DNA from: Tetrahymena thermophila SB210
Lineage: Eukaryota; Ciliophora; Oligohymenophorea; Hymenostomatida; Tetrahymenidae
Direction: 5' to 3'
Length of the DNA stretch: 64,000 nucleotides
Assembly (NCBI RefSeq): GCF_000189635.1
Contig: NW_002476358.1
Location: forward strand, 510,616-574,615
Below the pieces are notes generated by a model. The model was not told where the DNA came from, did not search any database, and was given only the letters and a program-made list of their open reading frames with translations. The translations under genes were made by a program, and so were the position numbers. Of this stretch, positions 53,519 through 64,000 are shown in pieces. The first letter of the stretch is position 1, and every line of letters starts with the position of its first letter.

Positions 53519-56500
53519 TCAAAGTTCTCTTCTCTTTTTCTAATCATTGTTTGAACTACGTCTGATAGAGATATCAACAAGACGTTTCTTGTAAGTTTCA
53601 CCCTTAAGTGCTAAAGGTTCAAAAATATTATTTCTTTAAGGTTGAGAGACAGTACCTTATACACAAGAAGCAGTATCAGTAACCTTCTTAACAACAGGGT
53701 TATCAGAGCTATTAGCAATAGCACCAACATTAGACTTGACAAAATCAGTAACTTTATCAAGAGCACCTAAAACTCTCTTACCGTTAACAACATCCTTTGC
53801 ACATTATACAGTTTATTTTGAGAAGATGGTTGAATAGTAAAGACCTAATCTGATGTCATATGGACTAAATTAGGCGTCAACAAAGAGATTACCTTCAAAG
53901 TTTTTAAGGACTTAGACATTAATACCTGCAGTTAGAGTAGTATCTAAGAAAGTACCTTCACAATATCCACCAACTTCAGCAACAACAACAGAAGCAGAAA
54001 CTTCACCACCAACATTAACCTTAGTGGAAACACTTGCACCTAAATCTAAAATAGCATTTTTAAAAAGAGCATTAAAACGGATGTTAGTATCCCAAGAAGC
54101 ATAGATTTTTAGCTTAAGAGTGACACCAATAGGAGTGGGATAAACATAAGTGTATTCAACAGGAAGTTTAACAGGAGGGAATACTAAATTCTTTTCAAAT
54201 TCAAAGTTCTTAACCAATTCTGCAATCAAAGATTAGTAGAGATTTTAAACATCTAAAAGACCTTAGAAATTACCTTCCTTAGCTTGATTAAGCTTGTCTT
54301 CTACAACGGTTTTAACAGATTTACTTACAGTGTCTTAAACCTTAGTCAATATATCATTTTTGAAGTTTTCATCAAAAAGAGTGGAGAGGTTAGATGTATA
54401 AGATTTAACAGAATCAGCAATCTTTTAACGAATATCATTAACCATTCCTGGAAGCTAGGGAGTACCTTTTTAAAGCATTCTCTTATTAGTAACTTGAGCA
54501 TATTTAGCAACAAGTTCATTCCAGAATAATTTACTATCAGTCTTGATATTTTGGAAAGAGATTTTAACTTAATTGAAATAATCCATGGAGCGGTCACCAA
54601 GATTCTTCAAGTCAGTAATGAATTTTTAGAACTTATTTGGAACTTATTTGAAACGTTCATAAGTGTTTGTGATGTTAGAGTAATTTATGTTGAAGATTTG
54701 GGTAGCATTCTAGATAATGGTAGATACTTCATCAAATAAAGGAGTACTATAATATTCAGCAGTATCTTCAGGGAAATCTCTTTTGTTAAGGAAAGCCTTA
54801 ACTTCTTTATAAATGTCTTTCATATCATTGAGCAATTAGAGAGATTTTGATGTGATGTCTTGTTGGTATTTAATAACATTAGCCTTCATATTCTTACTAA
54901 TTTCAACAACCTTAGCAGCAGTACTTTTTCCTTGGTCAAGAAGTTTTTATGCCAAATCAGTAGGGAAACCAGTGAGACTTTTAGTTAAGTCAAGAAGAAC
55001 CTTGTAAACATTTTCAGACTGAAGTTTCTTCAATTATTCAACAATAGTTTTAACATCATCCTTAAGCTAGAGGAAACCAGAATATAAGTCAGCAGAGAAA
55101 GTATATACTTGAGTAGCTTCATCAAGAAGTTATCTGATATCAGCATCAACAGTAGCATCATTTTTTTTAGCAATAGTATCCATTTGGTTGAGGATTTCGT
55201 TTTTGATTCCTCCAACTACTTTTTTAAATTAGGTTGAAAGGATGTCAGTGATGTTAACCTTTTGAACAACTTCTTAAATACCCTTTTGAACAAAAGATTG
55301 AAGTTAATCAGCTAAGAAACCAGAACCTAACATTTTTTTCAACTAAGCAGGGACTTATTGAGTGACAGAGTCAGTAAGAGAATTAACCTTCTTATCAAGT
55401 TCGCTATTGTGAGCAAAGATCTTACTAGCTTATTCGTTAATCATAACTTCAGCTTTTTCAAGAAGCTATTTGGCTGGTTTGTCAACAAGCTATACAATAA
55501 CACCGTCAATGTTTTCTAAAATATTTTTAATCTTTTTGTAAGTCTTTTCATCTATGCCATCCTTCTTGGCCTTCATAACAAAGTCCTTAATTTTGAGGAG
55601 CTTGTTAACGTAGAAGTTTTGAATTGAATTGATTTGAGTTTCGATATTGATTTATTTCTCAGCCAGGAAAGAGAAAGTACGTTCTTTTAAAGTATTCAAA
55701 GGATCCTTGATCAATTCACCAATATTCTTAAGAGAAAGGTTGATCAATTTTTCAAAGTTTTAAATAGTTGAAATGATTTGTAATTCATCATTGTTAATAG
55801 CATTATAGATATCCTTGATAACAGGGTTTTGTTGGACATCAATCAACATTTCTAATTAGTCAAGAACTCCATTAAGAGAATCGTTGATTTTGTTTAATTT
55901 TGTAGATACAATGGTTTTAGCTTCATCCATCTTGAAAGTAAGAATATGTTAGATATATTGATAATATTTTAAAATTCTTGAAACATTCAATCTTGTCTTT
56001 TTTTCAACTAGCTTTTAAGTAGAATTATTGAAGAAACTATAAAGACCAACAGTACAGATATCATCTTCACCGATCATTCCAGATTCAACACACTCAGATT
56101 TCAAATCAGCACCAAATTCCATTGAAGCGAAATTCTTTCTGTAAATAGGTTTGTAGATGGTATCTCCAATAACCTTATCAGCAGCCAAAAATCTACCTTT
56201 AGGCTAGTCATCTTCATTATCTTCAGGAATACCTGATGCTTAAGATTTCTTGAACATAGCAGCGTGAGCATCTTAAGCTTATTATAAAGTGTAGTCCCAA
56301 GTAGACATTTTGGTTTGAGTAGAGATAATTTAATTAATTTGTTCTTAAGGAACATTTTCAATCATTTCAGCGAATTTAATGGAGCAATCTGATTTAAGAT
56401 CAATTCCTTTAATGACTGACATATCATCTTGGCTAGTTGAGCTCTTGTTATCAGACATAGAAAAACCAGAATTGACATTACTTTCAAGCAAAGCACCGTT

Positions 56501-57982
56501 TTGAATCTTAGAATTTTAAGTATAAGAAAGAGATTCTTTACCGCTACCTGAGCTCTATTTGTCTTAGTTGAAAGATTTTTTTAATAAACCTTAACCGTTT
56601 TCATCGACTGTAGCTTCCATATCAGCAGGTACGACCTCGTCAAGAATTCTTTAGAAGAATTAGTTTTTAGCTTCCAAAACTCTGCTCTTTCCATTGGAAT
56701 CTTTTTAGTTAATTTTGTAATTTTCAGAATTAACGATTGGAGCAATTTATTCCATGACATTCAAGTAGACTTAGAGTAAATCGTATCTCATATTGATAGG
56801 GAGATAAATTCTGAGAATGCTACCATCTTTTCCGAGCTTAAATCTAATGATGGGATAAGATGAAGTTAAGTATTATTCTACAGAAATGCCCTTTTTCTTT
56901 AACAATTCAATTTCATTTTGAGTTAATGGGTTATATTCGTTGGCAAGTGATTAAATAGATGAAGAGGCAAGGAATTCACTGTTTTATTAGCTTACTTATT
57001 CATCTTCTATTTTTAAAAATATTAAATTTTAAAATAAAAATATTTAATTTTTTAAAATTTACTCTTTAAGAATCTTCCTGTAGAGTTGTTGCTGTTCAAG
57101 TTAAGCATTCCTGGGAATCCTTAATATGTGTTAGTAATCTTACCATCATCTTTCATAGTAGTTTCTTTAAAGAATAAGTACATATCGAATTCATGATCAT
57201 CAACTGAAGAACAGAAAAGACCAATTCTATGAATGATAGTTGAGATAGAGACTTTAGCTTTTCCATCACCACCAGTAGTTGTTTACTCATTATTTAATGT
57301 GTAGTCATAATATTTCAGAGTTTCTGGGACTTGAATGATTTTTACAAGGTTTTTTTCTTATCCTTGATCAATAGAGGACTAGAACTTGGCGTAGTTAGCT
57401 GGGACTTATATAACAGGTACAAAAGGAGTGCTACCTGAACCGCTTTTTCCTGATTTATTGACTTGAGTGTAAGCTACTATACCACCAACAAGTATGGCAA
57501 TTACAAAGAATACACCTAGTCCGATCCAGATTTTTTTCTTGTTTGAGCTTGCCTTCACAGCAACTAACTATGGAGCTTCTGTGTTGACTATTGTCTAAGG
57601 AATTGAATCACTAGGCTTCTTTGGAGAAATTTAATCTTCTTGTAAGTCTATTTTTAGAATAAAAAAATTTAAATTACTGGAATTTTTTTAATTACCAAAA
57701 ATATTTTTAAACAAGTTTAATTCATAAAGAATGTTGGTAATTAAATTATTTTATTTTTAGACAAGTTTTATTTTAAAATGATTTAGCCAAAAAATAATTT
57801 TTACTGTCAGTTTCTAAGTTATGAGATGTTATGTCAAGTCTCTTTTTATGAGTTCTTACGTTGAGAGACTTGTTCTATTCATCATTATCAGCAATTTTGA
57901 TTTGATTTCTTTCAGCGTTACTGACTCTGCTGTTATTCAATGAAGTTCTATCATTTTAGAGCTATTATAAATTAGTATCCAT
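53519..57982 (-). CDS. large type II membrane protein with long extracellular helical region
   Basis: Exons 57982-57805, 57647-57063 and 57006-53519 give 1416 aa. No signal peptide. One transmembrane segment at about 99-119 (IWIGLGVFFVIAILVGGIVAY) follows a Lys cluster, so the N-terminus should be cytosolic and about 1300 residues lumenal or extracellular. After the membrane there is a Gly/Ser linker and a strand-rich domain with IHRIGLFCSSVDD. Then comes a long, Lys/Glu/Asp/Val-rich helical region, probably coiled coil (about 550-1150), and a C-terminal strand-rich domain (EYTYVYPTPIGVTLKLKI, ASVSTKVNVGGEVSAS) with few Cys. I know no named family with this layout. It could be a surface, granule or cortical protein. 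The third exon of 3488 nt carries almost the whole extracellular part. Confidence 0.8.
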
Positions 57983-59104
57983 TGGCGCAGATATTTTATT
58001 TTTCGTCTTTATTTTTTGACTTAATTATTAATCTTTTAGATTTAAATAAATTATGAGTGAGCAAAAATCAAAGATTTAATAAAGCTATTTTCAATTTATT
58101 GTTCTATTGCTCTTGATTTGTATTTATTTGAGTTTAAATTTGCTTAATAAAGCAATAATAATCATATTTGATGAATAAAATTTTAAAAGGATCAAATTCT
58201 CCACAAGTTTTTTATCTATTAAGAAGTAAATAGAATAGTTGAAGTTTTCAAGCATAACTATAACAATATATGCACATATTAAAATATTCCTTTATTTTAT
58301 CTTAATTCTTTATATTAATTTAGCCACTAACTCCATTTTGTTAAATAAAATATATGTAACCAAGTAAAAGTTAATCCATTTTATTTCTATTTTTGAATGA
58401 CTATAACAAAATCTTAACTTTTCTAAAACGAATGGAACAAATACTTCCAACATCAAATTATTTAAAAAGATTATATAAACCACAAAAACTTTTATATTTT
58501 TTGAAACAAAATCTTACCCCATACTTTATTTGAATTACAAAATTCAAAATAAATGCTCTCAAATCAATAAATGTGACCTAGTTAATTTTAAATTAGTTCT
58601 ACAGAGAAGGTGAATGATTTAATACTTTTCATTAATTCGAAAATAAAATTTATAAATTGGTAATAGTGTATAAATTATAGCAAGTATATATTAAACAATT
58701 ATCAAAGTTTCCCACCCGCTGTTTTATTCTTTTTACCTTAACATTCAATAATATGATAGATAGGTAACTAGCTATCCATCTATACTTCTTTTGTATAGTT
58801 CTATAAGATATAAGAATTGATTTTTTATAAATGATAGGTTAAATATAACCTAAGTTGAAGCGAATTCATTTAATTTAATACTGATCTATTGAAGTAATTT
58901 ACAGTCATCTACTAACTTTTGAATTCTGTCATATTTAGAATAAGACTTGTATAATCTATCGTATAATAAAAGCATTATTAGTTAAAAGTCACTTTTTCCC
59001 AAATAATTAATTACAAAAGTAAAAAATAGTAAAAATAATAAAAAAGACTAAACTTTCTTTACCCATTTTCTAAGAAAGAATAAATCTTAAAGGTAGTATA
59101 AAAA
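57983..59104. other. divergent intergenic region
   Basis: About 1.1 kb of AT-rich DNA between outward-facing genes. No ORF, RNA or motif stands out. Confidence 0.55.
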
Positions 59105-62100
59105 ATGCAAAACTAATCCTTAAAAAGAGTGCAATTCAGCTCTCTTTTGCTTGTAATACTATGTCTCTCTAGTGTTACTGTTAATTCTTAGAAGACTGTA
59201 TAAGATATTATTGACGCAGGTACTTGCAATAACGGTAGTGCTGTATCTGGCCTCTCTAATCAAATAATGACTCTTGCTTAGAAGAAATCAATTTGTTACT
59301 TCTCTGACATTTCAAATGTTGCTGAGTTAGATGGCAAGTCTCCTATTCAAATTGCTCAAATAATTGAAAGAAATACTGCTAACGAAATAGAAATAGCCCT
59401 TTAGAGCAAAAACTAAAAGCTTTCTCTTACTTATGGTTTAGTAGGACTTCCCGAATTCTATATTTTCAATGAATTGTTCAAGAAGAATTCTGCCTGCGCT
59501 CCTCAAGAGTTTATCAATCTTCTCTCCACCACTTATTCTAGCTGTAAGTTGTGTTCTGGTAATGCTTTCTATACAAGAAGTGCCGATTAACTCTCAGTAT
59601 TCAATGATAAATTCAATGTCTTCAACATAGATGTATGATATTTAATTATTTATTTATTTTTAATATGAAATACAAACTTCAGTTTAAATTTGAAAGTAAT
59701 CAATAATATGCGTACATATTTTGATAAAAGTGTAAACCAAGATTTTAAAAATGGTTTTAAATTCAATAAAACATCTTACACAATATATCTCAAAAGTTTT
59801 CTGGTTAAATATTACATCTTTAATCACTTTAATTACATATTTAATTTGGTGAAATATTTCTATGAATAAAAGTGTAATTAATTTTGAGAAACACCTCACA
59901 TTACACCATCCAAAAATATTACCCCAATCTCTTTAATCTTACTTCAAATTTAATGGATAAAAGATAACTTTACAAATTTTAATTATAATTACCATCAAAC
60001 TTAACTATTTGAGTTATAACTTCTATTTACTATCAAATTAATTAACTTTTCAAATATTTAGTCGAATAATTTGATCACTGTTAATACATATAACCCTGAT
60101 TTCAAGAAGCTTTTTGTTGAAGCTTTCTAATTATAATGGAACTGCAATAATCCCAATGATAATTTACAAGTTACAGGTAAAATAAAATAAAGTTTTGATC
60201 ATCTAATTTAATAAATTGCGTAAAAATGTTAGGTAACTTTGATATGTAAACTGAATAAAAATTGAAATTAGCCCCTGTTGATGGTTTCTAAGATATTTGT
60301 ATGAAATGCGATATCTAAAATTGTGGTAGATGTACAGCTGATTTCAAGTCTTGTAAGGAATGCAAAAGTGGTTTTACTTTAAACCCTGATGGTACTTGCA
60401 CTAATTGCTAAGATAAAAACTGTTTATCTTGCACTCATGGTAACTAAACATTTTATTATTTATTAATAAAATTAACAATTTATTTAATAATTAGATGATA
60501 AAGGTAATGATATTTGTAACAAATGCAGCGCAGGATTCGTTTTACTTGATGGAACTTGCATAACTACTTGTCCATCTGGATATACTCAAACTGAAACTAA
60601 TTGCCTTTAATGTAAAGTTGGATAATATGGCTCAGGAAACTAATGTATCGATTGCGATAAATACTGCAAAGTATGCACAGGACCAAAGGCTACTGATTGC
60701 TAATCATGTTTTGATGGATTCATAAAAGAGTAAAATTTAAATATTCTTATATTTATATAATTTTTTTATTTTTTTACTTTAATAGTCCTAATGGTGGTTG
60801 CAAAACATGCCCAACTGGTTAATGCTGTGGATCTACAAAATGTGCAGATGATGAATATAGACAAACAGTTTATCCTTATGAATGCCAAAAATGTAGCAAT
60901 AATTGTGCTACTTGTACTGGTCCTGATGCCAAATAGTGCTTATCATGTATAAATGGATATGTTTTAGATGGTGGATTTTGTATGAACCCTTCTAAATAAT
61001 TGAACACTTATCTTGACACTAAAACTAACACAAATAAGCGTAATGACTTAATTATATCTGTTAAAATTCAAATTTTTTAAGATTTAATTTTTTTTATAAT
61101 CAGCCTGCCATTTCTCATGCGAAGAATGTGTTGATTCTTCTAGCTTGTGTACTAAGTGCAAGATTGATTTCAACTATTTCTTACAAATTGACTCTAAATT
61201 CAAGTGTTTTACTTAATGTCCAACTGATTATGAACCAGAAAATGGACTTTCAAGCACTGATTTTGTTAAATGTGTTGTTAAATCTGATTTAAGTGTTAGC
61301 GAAATTCAAACTCAAGTCTTGATTGAAACTGCTAAACAAAGATGTATTACTTCTTAATACTTTAACACTGATTAAAAGTAGTGTGTTTCTTGTGCAACTA
61401 ATTGCTTAAGCTGTTCTGATAGTGACAATTGTGATCAATGCACTTCAGGTATGTACTGGAATTAAAATACAAACACTTGCTCTCCTTGCCACTCTTCTTG
61501 TACTTCTTGCTCTGGTCCTTCTCATAAGGAATGTCTTAAGTGCAAAGATATTAAAAACTTATATACCAACAATGGTGTTTGTGATTCAATGGCATCTACT
61601 CCTGTATCTTCTATCACCACTCCCTAAGCTAATTAATTTAAGAGTTCTAATCTTTTTGATACTAACTCTTAACTTTATAATGTCAGACTTGGTGTCAGTT
61701 AATTCACCACTCAAAATCCTATTTGGATGAACGAATCTTTAGTTGATTCTAATCAATGCACTTTTGCCTCTTTTAAGTAATACTACACATCCTTAAATGA
61801 TCCCAATATTTCATGTAATGACTCGTAAATAAAGAGATCTACCATGTCTACTAAGGGATCTATGACTGCTATTTATGCTATGATTCTCTCTCTCTCAGGT
61901 GTCCAATTAGATGGTAAATCTGCTAATCCCTCTAGCTTGGCTAAATATGCTATAGCTAACTAAAAGTATAATATTTTCTATGGTTTCAATGTTAATGACG
62001 AATTCTCATGTGATTAACTTATTTGCGAATCTAGCCTTGAAAGCTATCTTTCTGATTTAACTGCTTTCAATAATGTTAAGGTATCAATTAAGTAAGCTCG

Positions 62101-63055
62101 TGATGTTCCAATTACCTCTTAAGGTGCCAGTATTAACTGCTTCTCTGATAACTATTAAGTAGATGATGATAAAATCTAAACAGTTGATATGCTTGTATTA
62201 TTCGCTAACCAATCATTAAAAACCAGTCATAAGCAATACTTCATCCTTGATGTTTGTGGTAAAGATTAGACAAGCTAATCTGTAATTCAAAAATAATACT
62301 TTGTTTCCAATTACTTTGGTAATGGCTTCTTTGAAACTGTAGGAGTTCACCTACCTGAAGGTCAACAAACCTAAGTTTTCTATATTGGAGGGGCTGATAA
62401 GAATTAAAACGACTTTGCTAAGAAGAGTAATCCTAAGTATTTAAATAACTTTGAAAGTTATAAGGTATAAAAGGTCAGAGTCATCGAAGTTGAAGAACTT
62501 GATGCTTCAATAGATAAAGTAGATCAATCTTATGCTCAAGCTGTAGCAAATGCAAAGTTGGAAAGCAACATACCATCCAAATGCAACTGTATTACTAATA
62601 CTGTTGATTATATTATTGCAAATGAAGGTAATAACAACTAGCTTATCCCTATTATCACTCCTGATAATCAATTCCTTGCCAAGAGTATTGATGCATTCAG
62701 TATTAAGTACATCACTTCTTAATTCAACCTTGACTTAGACTCAATGAAGGCTAATAACTTAAGTATAACTTCAGCTATGGCAAAGAAGATTTTCACTAAA
62801 GTAGTTGAATAATCTATTAGCGACACTTCTGCATGCTATGGACTTGATAAATCAATTAACTAATGTCTTTAAAACGCTCTTATCGATATTTCCTTCTCAA
62901 ATCGTCAAAAATGTGTAAACGAAAAGGAAATCAAAGCTTATGTTTTAAAGTCAGATTACTAAGGAGTTATTTAAAGTATATAATCTTCTCAATGGTGTTC
63001 AATAAACTCTGAAAGATGTGCTAAAAATATCCAAATTATTAAAAGTTGCCTTTGA
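59105..63055 (+). CDS. secreted cysteine-rich protein with growth-factor-receptor-like repeats
   Basis: Exons 59105-59632, 60062-60176, 60233-60439, 60495-60729, 60786-61039 and 61104-63055 give 1096 aa. A signal peptide lies at about 12-34 (SSLLLVILCLSSVTVNS). Residues about 35-200 form a unique domain. Residues about 230-560 hold tandem Cys-rich modules of the furin/growth-factor-receptor type (CMKCDIQNCGRC, CTNCQDKNCLSC, CATCTGPDAKQCLSC, CTSCSGPSHKECLKC), with Gly and Asp at the usual places. The last roughly 500 residues are a separate, mostly soluble domain with a few Cys (DVCGKD, CNCITN). There is no second membrane segment or GPI-like tail, so it is probably released or held by partners. 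The family is greatly expanded in ciliates, but no ligand or function is known from sequence. Confidence 0.87.
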
Positions 63056-63532
63056 AAAATAAACTATTTGAGTTAAATAAAATATTTTTTTAAAGAAACA
63101 ACGAGCCTGTAAATAATATAATCTATTTATATATACATGCATTCATCCATACATTTTGTTATTGTTTCTTATTATATTTTTAAACTTCAAAAAAGTGTAT
63201 TATTGCAATTAAAAAACAAAATTGAAATATTTTAAAAAAGATTTAAATATAATTTATATTTTAAATTTTTGATGACTTTTACAATAAGAAATAATAAATA
63301 AATAAAAAGAGTAAGGCCAAAATAAATAAAAAATAAACACATAAAGATTATGAATGAAAACATGCTATTTATAAATTTTATATAAGTTAAGAGATTATTT
63401 ATCGTTTTTTTGTTATTTTTCTTCAAAATTTGTTAGAATTAAATCTAAAAACTATCTAGTTTTGATACTAAGTCTCTTTAACAAAATAATTTTTTATATT
63501 TTATATTAATTAAATAAAATATATTATTTTTT
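63056..63532. other. intergenic between convergent genes
   Basis: About 480 bp of AT-rich DNA. A 64-aa standard-code ORF on the minus strand (63232-63426) is Phe/Leu/Ile/Lys-only and looks like translated AT DNA. Nothing else was seen. Confidence 0.6.
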
Positions 63533-64000
63533 TCATTAATTTTGGTCATTTATTAGTTATTATTGTTACATTTAATATTTTTTGCAATAAATAATAGGGA
63601 TCTCTATATTTTCTTTAAACATGGAGCAAAGACTTGAATCAATACAAAATAATTCCTTTGGATGAAGGCTTTTTGCTACTTTCCCCCCAAGTTTTTTGCA
63701 AATATGGAGGCAAGCTCGACTTGTACAGAGTCCTGAGAGACATAAGTAACCTAAACTTTCTATATGGTCAAGATATTTAGTTAAAATTATTTAACCTATT
63801 TTCAATTCCTAGAATCTCCTTCTAACTCCATAGCTATCAACTATCATCATCTCTCCAGGGAGTTTAAATTATTCACTCATTTCAGAAAGAACTAATTTTT
63901 AAATTCCACAATATTGATCGATCACCTTATCTTCCTACTTTTAATTTGTTTCTTTAATGACATCTTAAAGGTCTTCACCAACTACAAATGCTATCACTTG
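63533..64000 (-). CDS. 3' part of an unrecognised gene (runs off the window)
   Basis: An open frame of 155 codons from the window edge to TGA (63533-63535), read on the minus strand in the ciliate code. The start lies beyond position 64000. The composition is protein-like: VIAFVVGEDLQDV, GEMMIVDSYGVRRRF and YLDHIESLGYLCLSGLC. A segment CKKLGGKVAKS recalls the GG turn of BRCT domains, but this is too short to be a call. A 36-nt stretch at 63787-63822 could be an in-frame intron with GT/AG ends, and both readings stay open. The C-terminus is Gln/Asn-rich. Confidence 0.5.

Noticed and set aside
54284..54739. Plus-strand ORFs opposite the type II membrane protein
   Set aside because: Antisense to a long coding exon. 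Their composition mirrors the reverse complement of that exon.

Overview
The window is nuclear DNA of an oligohymenophorean ciliate, most likely a Tetrahymena or a close relative. The DNA is extremely AT-rich. Recognisable proteins are interrupted throughout by in-frame TAA and TAG codons where Gln fits, and every gene ends at TGA (ciliate code, TAA/TAG = Gln). Introns are short, AT-rich and mostly GTAA/GTAT...TAG. All models below were built by hand with that code. Exon sums divide by three and splice phases agree in every multi-exon model. Most genes cannot be seen with the standard code, and most standard-code ORFs are shadows.

Layout, left to right. 1-1401: AT-rich, with one candidate structured RNA near 386-504. 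1402-5036 (+): type III beta phosphatidylinositol 4-kinase in 11 exons. 5444-5794 (+): small secreted Cys-containing protein. 7325-7934 (+): tentative small gene. 8541-14610 (+): ULK/ATG1-like kinase with a very long Asn/Gln/Ser-rich tail. 16178-16728 (+): tentative gene needing a 23-nt intron. 17477-18556 (+): unrecognised single-exon gene. 21119-21766 (+): tRNA-splicing endonuclease SEN34-type subunit. 21780-22349 (+): tentative gene. 23409-23528: second candidate structured RNA. 23884-26096 (-): eIF2 gamma. 27108-29752 (+): cyclic-nucleotide-binding-domain protein. 30321-31943 (+): unrecognised. 32626-35617 (-): NEK kinase, divergent from 36166-38402 (+), a B-box/SPRY protein. 39078-40899 (-): folate-biopterin (BT1) transporter. 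41642-45813 (-): degenerate protein kinase joined to leucine-rich repeats encoded by eight consecutive 90-nt exons. 47310-48812 (+): unrecognised. 49716-50981 (+): CGI-58-like alpha/beta hydrolase. 51587-52736 (-): secreted pentapeptide-repeat protein. 53519-57982 (-): 1416-residue type II membrane protein. 59105-63055 (+): secreted Cys-rich (growth-factor-receptor-like) protein. 63533-64000 (-): 3' part of a gene running off the window.

The genes do not form a pathway or operon. They are ordinary monocistronic eukaryotic genes on both strands, separated by 0.3-2.6 kb of AT-rich DNA. Signalling dominates (lipid kinase, ULK, NEK, kinase-LRR, cNBD, B-box/SPRY), with housekeeping genes (eIF2 gamma, SEN34) and several surface or secreted proteins, as expected of a ciliate macronuclear chromosome. 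No transposon, tRNA, rRNA, CRISPR array or telomere was recognised. The most interesting items are the exon-per-repeat LRR array on a probable pseudokinase, the two candidate structured RNAs, and three short genes that appear only when the ciliate code and tiny introns are allowed.
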